Source of the DNA: an uncultured Ruminococcus sp.
GTDB lineage: Bacteria; Bacillota; Clostridia; Oscillospirales; Ruminococcaceae
NCBI GenBank assembly: GCA_946183385.1
Contig: CAMHBN010000038.1
Location: 1 to 11,692 of the forward strand
DNA length: 11,692 bases
Reading direction: 5' to 3'
This document shows positions 6,753 to 11,692 of the stretch, piece after piece (position 1 is the first letter of the stretch; each line of letters opens with the position of its first letter). The translations under genes were made by a program, and so were the position numbers. The notes beneath the pieces were generated by a model. That model was given only the letters and a program-made list of their open reading frames with translations. It had not been told where the DNA came from and made no database searches.

Positions 6753-6999
6753 GAAGGATTTTATGAAGGCAATGTCCATGATTGACGACGACCTCATGCG
6801 CGACGCCGACACCGTCACAAAAGCTGATACTCCCGAATTTGAGGAGTCGGTATCGGGCGTTGAACAGTACCGCCGTCCAGTATGGCAGACCGTAAGGAGC
6901 GGGCGGCACGTACTATCTCACCCACCGCGGAACTCCTGCTCCCGACGAGGAGCAGATAATCGCGGCTTCTACCGCGGAGACAGAAACGACCTCCGCTGA
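6745..6999 (+). CDS. Truncated anti-sigma factor: surviving cytoplasmic head
   Basis: This frame encodes 84 residues from the ATG at 6745 (AGAGGGG at 6731-6737 is well spaced for it; ATG 6739 is too close). The head (MNKKDFMKAMSMIDDDLMRDA ending in SGVEQYRRPVWQTV at about residue 50) parallels the head of the intact anti-sigma gene at 7710-9488, including IDDDL and YRRP-x-W. In the intact protein the next residues form a membrane helix; here that segment is gone, the frame shifts near 6895, and about 35 unrelated Arg-rich residues follow before the stop. The remaining head might still bind the sigma factor in the cytoplasm without membrane control, or be non-functional. A sequencing error is less likely than a true deletion because an estimated 30-40 bases are missing. 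Confidence 0.7.
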   Translation: MNKKDFMKAMSMIDDDLMRDADTVTKADTPEFEESVSGVEQYRRPVWQTVRSGRHVLSHPPRNSCSRRGADNRGFYRGDRNDLR

Positions 7000-7591
7000 A
7001 ACCGACGAGCAGGCGGAGGTAACTACAGTGCGGACAAGAAAAAGAGACACGCTGGCTAAGACCACGCTCAAAGACGCAGAGACAAAGGAAAGCACCAATA
7101 CAGAGCCCGTGACTGCCCCGCCCGAGGACGGTGAGGTCAAGGGCATAAGCGGAAACGACGGCGAGGAGCGCGACCCTATATCTACCGCGCCCGTAACGAA
7201 AGCCGCAGCTCCCGTGACCACAGCCACCGCTGCAACTACTGCCGTTCAGACTACGGCAATACCCGTATGGACGCAGTTCCCGCAGACGACACGTATCGAC
7301 CCTAACTGGTATCCCGGCATCGACTATGGAGACTACGACATCTTCGCTGACTTGGCAAGCAACAGCTACTCACCTTATACCTGCGACGGCATACCCGAAT
7401 ACAGGCTTATAGCTCCCGACGGAACGGAGTATCTTATCAATCTGACAGATCAGTGGGTATGGCGCAGAACTCCCGATATGATAGGACAGCCCGTAGAGCC
7501 CGAGGAAGCAATGCTCACTCCGAGCCAGTGGTTTTACCTTAAAGGGCACGGCGCTGATATAGGAATGCGCGAGGACATATACGGCTGGTAA
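6896..7591 (+). pseudogene. Detached linker and outer domain of the broken anti-sigma factor
   Basis: Just after the frameshift a second frame reads GAGGTYYLTHRGTPAPDEE, matching AGGTYYMKHRGSSAPDED straight after the membrane helix of the intact paralogue. The frame stays open to the TAA at 7589-7591. It encodes a Thr/Glu/Ala-rich linker to about 7260, then a domain of about 105 residues (VWTQFPQTTRIDPNWYPG, EYRLIAPDGTEYLINLTDQW, ending DIYGW) with no visible likeness to the paralogue's larger outer domain. GGAGGT at 7015-7020 precedes a GTG at 7028 at suitable spacing, so part could be translated, but without a signal peptide or membrane anchor it would stay inside. The best reading is one ancestral gene, 6745-7591, broken by a small deletion. 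The domain function is unknown. Confidence 0.75.
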
Positions 7592-7616
7592 ACACATATC
7601 CTCCAATAAGTGCAGA

Positions 7617-7633
7617 GGCGGCGTACAGCCGCC
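7617..7633. other. GC-rich hairpin without a T tract
   Basis: GGCGGC (7617-7622) and GCCGCC (7628-7633) enclose the loop GTACA. It lies between the end of the broken anti-sigma gene and the shared terminator. No T run follows on either strand, so it is not a standard intrinsic terminator; it may be a decayed terminator stem or an mRNA-end stabiliser. Confidence 0.4.
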
Positions 7634-7667
7634 CGCACGCTCCATTCAAATCTGACAAAGCAAGAAA

Positions 7668-7691
7668 AACCTCTCGGATAGCCGAGAGGTT
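7668..7691. terminator. Bidirectional terminator between the converging sigma modules
   Basis: AACCTCTCGG (7668-7677) pairs perfectly with CCGAGAGGTT (7682-7691) around a 4-base loop. The minus-strand exit carries TTTTTC, a good T tract; the plus-strand exit is TCTTCTTGTT, weaker but T-rich. It lies 19 bases beyond the minus-strand gene's stop and 77 bases after the plus-strand gene's stop, so it can serve both. Confidence 0.85.
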
Positions 7692-7709
7692 CTTCTTGTT
7701 ATATGGAGT

Positions 7710-9488
7710 TTATACAGGTATGAATTTTACTTCATAATTGCCGATTTCAAGCCTGCCCTGTTCGCCGTGCTTGGAGTCGGGGCTCCAGCTGCTGATAGAA
7801 GGCTGCCTGTTGACGCGAAGCTCGCCGTCTTCCTCATACAGCCAGTAGATCATCTCATTTTCGGGGTCGTTCATTCTGAATATCATTCCGTTGTGAATGT
7901 CCCAAGCCGCGACCTCGCCGACTATCCTGCTGTTAAGCCCCCAGTCGTAGGACGTGCAGAGCTCAGGGTAGCCGTCGCCGTTGAGGTCGGCGAAATATGC
8001 CTGACCATAAGTTGCCACGCTGCCGAACTTCTCGCGGGTCTTCTTGTTGTATATCTCAATATTGCGCTTCATTCCGTTCCACGAGAACACGTAGTCGGGG
8101 TACTGCTTTATCGTGATATTCTCGAAGCTGCGGGTGTCGAAGTCATCTACAGTCGCGTCGTGCCAGCACCATACGCCGTCCACGTCTACGGGAGCGGAGG
8201 GCTCTGCCTTTGTGAGCAGCGACAGAGTATAGGTGTCTATCGCGAGCATGTCGTTATAATTTGCCGCATAGCCCGTGCCCTCAACTGCGAAATACTTGTT
8301 TGCCGCGAGCGTGTAATCGTGTATCAAGCCCTTGTTGTCAGTGACATAGATATGCGTGAAGTTTCCGTTGAGGTAGCGCCACTCGTCGCCGACGTTCTTG
8401 GTGAAGGTCAGCTTCTGAATCATCGGAATGAGCTCCCTTATCTCGTCTTTACCGAGAGCCACGTAATAATTGTACATCGGGTTCGTAAGCTCGACACATC
8501 TGATGTAGTCAACGTGGCAGTCCTTGATATCGCCGAGGACGTCCGTGAGAGTGTCGGGATCTCCCGCTTTCTGACGGCATTTTAGCACGAAGTCCATAAC
8601 GTTCTCGTATCGAATGTCGATGTAGTCCTGCTTTGTGGGATTTGTATACTTGCCGTAGAACAAATCTGCACAGCCGCACTTATCTGTTTTAGCTCCTGTC
8701 ATTCCGTTGACAATGAGCGTGAACTCAAATTCAAGCTTGCCGTCCTTGTTCTCCGTATAGACTGGAATCTCCCATACGCATACGCCCGAGCCTATATCCT
8801 CGTGGTTATAGGCAGCAAAGTCGCCCAGCGTGAGGTTGTCGCCGTACTCGGCATAGCGCTTGACGAGGTCGAGCGTCAGTCTGCCGTCAGCGGGAGGTAT
8901 CGGCACGGGAGCCGTTGTCGTCGCGGGAGACTGCTGTGTCTTTGCCGCGGTAGTGGTCTTGGCTGCGGTCGTGCTCCTGCCGCTTGAAGCGGTGTTTGCC
9001 TTTGCAGTAGTCCTCGCTGCGGAGGTGCTCTTGCCTGCCGCTGTAGTCTTAGCCGTCTCGCCCTTTACGGGAGGACCTGATGTGTTGGCGAGCTGCTCGG
9101 CTTTCTCATAAGCGGCTGTAGTAGTTGACGGCGACTTCTCGCCCTTGTCATCGGCGACGGTTGTCGAAGCCGACTCCCTGCCGTCCTCCGTCGTGGGAGC
9201 TATCGCCTCCGAGTTGATGATATCCTCATCGGGTGCGGAGCTTCCGCGGTGCTTCATATAATATGTACCGCCCGCGACTGCTCCTGCAATGATGACCACC
9301 GCGGACGCTATCGCCGTTATCTTGTGCCATATAGGTCTGCGATACGGCTCAACTCCCGAAACTGTGAGCTCGGGCTCGGTATTGTCCGCATTTTTAGCCT
9401 CCGAAACGTTATCGGTAGGCATTTCCGCTTCTTTAACAAGGTCGTCGTCGATAAGATTCATTGCTTCATACAATTTCAGCTTATTCAT
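7710..9488 (-). CDS. Membrane anti-sigma factor with large extracellular domain (right module)
   Basis: This 592-residue single-pass membrane protein probably holds the co-encoded sigma factor inactive and responds to an outside signal. The cytoplasmic head (about 1-56) contains LYEAMNLIDDDLVKEAE and YRRPIWHK. One hydrophobic helix follows (about 57-77, ITAIASAVVIIAGAVAGG). A Thr/Ser/Ala/Lys-rich linker runs from about 95 to 205 (repeated TTAA, TTTAAKT). The remaining roughly 390 residues form an unrecognised outer domain; near residue 500 a DLNGDGYPEL segment resembles the calcium loop of FG-GAP/VCBS repeats. The ATG at 9486-9488 is preferred over 9492-9494 because the AAGAAGG site is better spaced; it overlaps the sigma gene by 8 bases. 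The arrangement is typical of ECF anti-sigma factors; I cannot name the sensor family. Confidence 0.82.
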   Translation of the reverse strand: MNKLKLYEAMNLIDDDLVKEAEMPTDNVSEAKNADNTEPELTVSGVEPYRRPIWHKITAIASAVVIIAGAVAGGTYYMKHRGSSAPDEDIINSEAIAPTTEDGRESASTTVADDKGEKSPSTTTAAYEKAEQLANTSGPPVKGETAKTTAAGKSTSAARTTAKANTASSGRSTTAAKTTTAAKTQQSPATTTAPVPIPPADGRLTLDLVKRYAEYGDNLTLGDFAAYNHEDIGSGVCVWEIPVYTENKDGKLEFEFTLIVNGMTGAKTDKCGCADLFYGKYTNPTKQDYIDIRYENVMDFVLKCRQKAGDPDTLTDVLGDIKDCHVDYIRCVELTNPMYNYYVALGKDEIRELIPMIQKLTFTKNVGDEWRYLNGNFTHIYVTDNKGLIHDYTLAANKYFAVEGTGYAANYNDMLAIDTYTLSLLTKAEPSAPVDVDGVWCWHDATVDDFDTRSFENITIKQYPDYVFSWNGMKRNIEIYNKKTREKFGSVATYGQAYFADLNGDGYPELCTSYDWGLNSRIVGEVAAWDIHNGMIFRMNDPENEMIYWLYEEDGELRVNRQPSISSWSPDSKHGEQGRLEIGNYEVKFIPV

Positions 9489-10035
9489 GATCATAACCTT
9501 CTTTCCGTAAAAAATCTTTCAGCTTGTTTCTTGTCCGAAAGAGATATGTAGCGACCGTTTTTTCGTTCATTCCGTAAAGCTCTGCTATGCGCCCGAGCGA
9601 ATCCCCGTACCAGTACCGCCTTACGAACACCTTTCGGTGCTTCTCGTCCTGCTCCCTAAGGAAGCGGCTTATCGCCTCGGCGAGCTCCTTCGCGGAGAGC
9701 TCCTCCTCCGCCTTCGCGGGTATGCACTCGGCGAGCTCGTCCAGCGACACCGTCAGCTCAGGATTGCGCTTCTCTGCGGAGTTGTACTTCAGCCTGTCTA
9801 TCGCCTTGTTCTTGACGATACGGCAGAGGTACGTCTTCAGGTCGTCGGGAGCCGCGGGAGGAATGTTGTTCCACACCTCGAAGTAGGCGGAGTTAACGCA
9901 CTCCTCTGCGTCCTCGCGCACGGACAGGATATTGCCCGCCACATAGGCACAGAGCTTATCGTATTTCCTTTTCAGTTCTGCGATCGCACTTTCATCTCTC
10001 TTACGGAACAGCTCCAGTATCTGTGTATCCTCCAT
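9481..10035 (-). CDS. ECF-family RNA polymerase sigma factor (right module)
   Basis: This 184-residue ECF factor is the paralogue of the one at 6198-6752 (about 68% identity by hand count, no gaps). Region 2 spans about residues 10-95 (AELKRKYDKLCAYVAGN, REDAEECVNSAYFEVW, YLCRIVKNKAIDRL). Region 4 spans about 122-178 (GDSLGRIAELYGMNEKTVATYLFRTRNKL), the helix-turn-helix for the -35 element. The recognition-helix core NE-[RK]-TVATYLFRTR is nearly the same in both, so they may read overlapping promoters. An AAGGGGG site at 10044-10050 lies 8 bases before the ATG. Differences concentrate at residues 91-93 and 105-118, the linker between the two domains. It is coupled to the anti-sigma gene by an 8-base overlap. 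Its regulon is unknown. Confidence 0.93.
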   Translation of the reverse strand: MEDTQILELFRKRDESAIAELKRKYDKLCAYVAGNILSVREDAEECVNSAYFEVWNNIPPAAPDDLKTYLCRIVKNKAIDRLKYNSAEKRNPELTVSLDELAECIPAKAEEELSAKELAEAISRFLREQDEKHRKVFVRRYWYGDSLGRIAELYGMNEKTVATYLFRTRNKLKDFLRKEGYDHE

Positions 10036-10061
10036 CAGACAAGCCCCCTTCCGTAATGTGC

Positions 10062-10072
10062 TGAGGTCCTCT
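10062..10072 (-). promoter_or_regulatory. Second copy of conserved near-palindrome AGAGGACCTCA
   Basis: This is identical to 6161-6171 and at the same distance from its -10 element and start codon. The flanking bases differ between copies, which suggests the 11-mer is selected and not merely inherited. Confidence 0.45.
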
Positions 10073-10076
10073 ACAC

Positions 10077-10108
10077 ATATAGTCGAATTTTCCCGCAGGA
10101 TATTTCAC
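10077..10108 (-). promoter_or_regulatory. Likely ECF-type, autoregulated promoter of the right sigma gene
   Basis: Minus-strand GTGAAATAT (10100-10108) and ACTATAT (10077-10083) are separated by 16 bases and reproduce the elements upstream of the left sigma gene. From ACTATAT to the ATG both leaders are exactly 41 bases and align without gaps, including the near-palindrome at 10062-10072. Confidence 0.55.
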
Positions 10109-10114
10109 TTCTCC

Positions 10115-10153
10115 AAAAAAATACGGAGCTTCCCGTTTATACGGGAGGCTCCG
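10115..10153 (-). terminator. Intrinsic terminator after the small zinc-ribbon gene
   Basis: On the minus strand CGGAGC-C-TCCCGT pairs with ACGGGA-A-GCTCCG across a 4-base loop, with one internal mismatch. It is followed by TA and a run of seven T residues. It separates the gene at 10161-10619 from the sigma promoter that begins immediately beyond. Confidence 0.92.
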
Positions 10154-10160
10154 ACTGAAC

Positions 10161-10619
10161 TTATATTATCTCAACGCTCAGAGTTATCATATGTTTCTCG
10201 GTAGCCTTGTCCCCGAAGACAGAATCGACCTCGAAGCACCTCTGAAATGTCACGGGAAGCTTGTCGATGGGGTACCAGTCCCCGTCGAAGCAGACATTGA
10301 GATTATTGACTGTCACCCCCCCGTACCTGCTGAGCGGATAGTCGTACCGAGTGAGGTCGTGCTCGCCGTCCTCTATCGGCAGGTCGAGGGTGGAGCTGAG
10401 CGTGCAGCGCTCCCCTTTCCCGAAGATATGTATGCGCAGCTTAAACGCAGAATTGGAGACATCGGGCTCCGTGTTCGGCATACGGAAAGAGACCGTACTG
10501 CCGCATCGCGCACAGATAAGCCTTTCTGGTCTTTTGTCAAACGGGTCGCTGTTCATCCCGCCAACAGTGATTATGTCCCTTGAGCCGCAGCCGCGGCAGA
10601 CCAAACGAGTAGAGCTCAT
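10161..10619 (-). CDS. Small zinc-ribbon protein of unknown function
   Basis: This is a 152-residue, probably cytoplasmic protein. Its N-terminus carries a zinc ribbon with C8-x2-C11 (CRGC) and C36-x2-C39 (CARC). The remaining approximately 110 residues look beta-rich (KLRIHIFGKGERCTLSSTLDL, YGGVTVNNLNVCFDGDWYPI, HMITLSVEII) with no hydrophobic segment. I do not recognise the family. It has its own promoter (10667-10695), an AAGGAG site at 10628-10633 that fixes the start, and its own terminator, so it is a single-gene unit. It lies between the ECF module and a dockerin-bearing gene, but nothing ties it functionally to either. The zinc-ribbon protein at 1654-2619 shares only the CxxC pattern. 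Confidence 0.85.
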   Translation of the reverse strand: MSSTRLVCRGCGSRDIITVGGMNSDPFDKRPERLICARCGSTVSFRMPNTEPDVSNSAFKLRIHIFGKGERCTLSSTLDLPIEDGEHDLTRYDYPLSRYGGVTVNNLNVCFDGDWYPIDKLPVTFQRCFEVDSVFGDKATEKHMITLSVEII

Positions 10620-10666
10620 AACTTCATCTCCTTACAGGCTTATGGAAAGGGTGATACCTTAAACGC

Positions 10667-10695
10667 ATTATAACACGAACGGCGCACATAAGCAA
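10667..10695 (-). promoter_or_regulatory. Sigma-A promoter of the small zinc-ribbon gene
   Basis: Minus-strand TTGCTT (10690-10695) and a perfect TATAAT (10667-10672) are separated by 17 bases, with TG one base before the -10. The ribosome-binding site and ATG of the 10161-10619 gene follow about 35-48 bases downstream. Confidence 0.82.
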
Positions 10696-10774
10696 CATAA
10701 ATTTTGCAGCGCGGAAACATTTCTGTAATAATACAACAATCAGCCTGTGGAAAGCAGTGCACTATGCTGAAAAA

Positions 10775-11692
10775 TCAATAGGAAAGAGAATGAAGTGAAG
10801 CACCGCCTGTTGTGACAAATCCTGCGGGATGCATATAAGAGTAGAATGAAGTGGAATAGTCAGTATCTGTTGAGACGATAGAGTAATACTTCAGGATATA
10901 GGAGGCGTCCTTTGCATCAACAAAGCCGTCATCGTTAGCGTCGGCAGAAGCTTTCTGCGCCCATGAAAAACAAACTTCCTCGCCTGTTGATATCTTAGAA
11001 TAAGCAGCAAGAACGTCAGAGGCGTCCTTGGCGTCGATCTTTTTGTCGCCATTGAGATCGCCGAGAATATCCTGAACGCGTGCAAAATGTACGAACACGC
11101 CGTCAGCAGTCTCAAGTACGAGCTCATTCGTAGAGCTGTAATACTTCACGTGATATGTGGAATCCTCAAGCTTCTTACTTGTATAGTTCACGAAAACGCC
11201 GTCAATTTCCCATGTGACCTCATCAGTAAACGTTTCACCTTCAGAAGAAGCCGTTATCGTACCAGTGCCGTCAGATTTGAATTCGTAAGTCATGTCCACG
11301 TCGGTATACTCGGCAAGAGCTTCCGCATTTTCAGATTCGACAGTGCTGACTATCCATTTACCGACAACGTCGCTTGTAACAGGAGCAAAATCGCCGAACT
11401 GGTAGAAGTCGATGTACCAATCACCATCCTTCAAAATGAAGAATGCCTGACCCATCCCGTAAAGCTCGTCGGAAGTGACGGTCGTTGCCGTGAACGTAAC
11501 ATCGGTCTTCTGAGTTATTATCACGCCTTCGTCTGTTCTGAACTGATAGAATGAGCGTCCCGTCTTTTTCACGCAGAGCTTGTCATTTACAAGCAAAACG
11601 GCATTCGCAGCCTCGCCGAGCAGTTCTTCTCTCAGTTTTCCCGATACTGTAGCCTTGATAAAGTCACATACGTTATCGTAGGTCTGGAAGCG
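10775..11692 (-). CDS. Secreted dockerin-bearing protein, C-terminal part (N-terminus beyond window)
   Basis: The frame is open from the right edge to the TGA at 10775-10777, giving 305 visible residues; the true start lies outside, so no signal peptide can be seen. A TTG at 11594-11596 is an internal codon, not a start. Visible parts in order are an alpha/beta stretch ending in FFILKDGDWYIDFYQFG, perhaps NTF2-like; a lipocalin-like beta-barrel segment (VVGKWIVSTV, YEFKSDGTGTIT, VTWEIDGVFVNYT, ELVLETADGVFVHF); and a canonical dockerin with two complete calcium loops (GDLNGDKKIDAKDAS, ADANDDGFVDAKDAS), each with Asp/Asn at positions 1, 3, 5, 9 and 12. About 31 Ser/Tyr-rich residues follow the dockerin. 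The dockerin should attach the protein to a cohesin scaffold; the catalytic or binding role is not visible. Confidence 0.85.
   Translation of the reverse strand, partial: RFQTYDNVCDFIKATVSGKLREELLGEAANAVLLVNDKLCVKKTGRSFYQFRTDEGVIITQKTDVTFTATTVTSDELYGMGQAFFILKDGDWYIDFYQFGDFAPVTSDVVGKWIVSTVESENAEALAEYTDVDMTYEFKSDGTGTITASSEGETFTDEVTWEIDGVFVNYTSKKLEDSTYHVKYYSSTNELVLETADGVFVHFARVQDILGDLNGDKKIDAKDASDVLAAYSKISTGEEVCFSWAQKASADANDDGFVDAKDASYILKYYSIVSTDTDYSTSFYSYMHPAGFVTTGGASLHSLSY

Noticed and set aside
6210..6818. Minus-strand open frame of 202 codons over the left sigma gene
   Set aside because: It mirrors a typical ECF sigma gene; codon patterns and conservation with the paralogue support the plus strand only.
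7617..7633. GC-rich hairpin as a second terminator
   Set aside because: No T tract follows on either strand; the hairpin at 7668-7691 is the better terminator.
7956..7985. DLNGDGYPEL in the anti-sigma outer domain as a dockerin
   Set aside because: Only one loop is present and the residues after it do not form a dockerin helix; an FG-GAP-type calcium loop fits better.
7767..8585. Plus-strand open frame of 272 codons inside the right anti-sigma gene
   Set aside because: It is antisense to the outer domain of the anti-sigma factor, whose linker and membrane helix are clear; it has no motifs of its own.
10741..10774. Terminator for the dockerin gene ending at 10775
   Set aside because: The bases around AGCAGTGCACTATGCT form only a short, interrupted stem with no T run after it on the minus strand, so I list none.
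1..11692. CRISPR array, tRNA, rRNA, insertion sequence or attachment site
   Set aside because: No regularly spaced repeats, cloverleaf, rRNA motif, transposase or integrase, or terminal inverted repeat pair was found on reading the window.

Overview
The window looks like chromosomal DNA of a fibre-degrading gut or rumen Firmicute close to Ruminococcus. Supporting signs are dockerin-type modules on secreted enzymes, a CBM22/dockerin/CE1 esterase, a GH16 glucanase, ECF sigma/anti-sigma pairs with a short 'IDDDL' cytoplasmic head, strong AGGAGG ribosome-binding sites, and moderately GC-rich codons with AT-rich sigma-A promoters. This is judged by eye; no database search was possible.

Left block (1-2619, minus strand): an operon transcribed leftwards from a consensus promoter at 2652-2680. 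Its order is a zinc-ribbon protein with kinase-like landmarks, a vWA-like protein, and a second vWA-like paralogue that runs off the left edge. The genes are 3 and 13 bases apart, so they are probably translated together. I read it as a candidate uncharacterised vWA/pseudokinase system.

Middle block (2770-6073, plus strand): two independently transcribed secreted polysaccharidases. The first is a GH16 beta-glucanase with half a dockerin after its signal peptide and a CBM4/9-like tail. The second is a CBM22-dockerin-CE1 esterase, probably a feruloyl esterase. Each has its own promoter and a strong intrinsic terminator.

Regulatory block (6124-10108): two paralogous ECF sigma/anti-sigma modules face each other tail to tail. 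The sigma factors are both 184 residues and about 68% identical by hand count. They share a gapless 41-base leader and a similar ECF-like promoter. The right-hand anti-sigma gene is intact, with an N-terminal cytoplasmic head, one membrane helix, a Thr/Ser/Ala-rich linker and a roughly 390-residue outer domain. The left-hand one has lost exactly its membrane helix through a small frameshifting deletion. A hairpin at 7668-7691 can terminate both converging units.

Right block (10115-11692, minus strand): a small zinc-ribbon protein with its own promoter and terminator, then the C-terminal part of a secreted protein ending in a canonical two-loop dockerin, cut by the right edge.

Taken together, the middle and right blocks look like cellulosome-type polysaccharide degradation, and the ECF modules may sense outside signals and regulate such genes. 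That link is inference. No tRNA, rRNA, CRISPR array or insertion sequence was seen.
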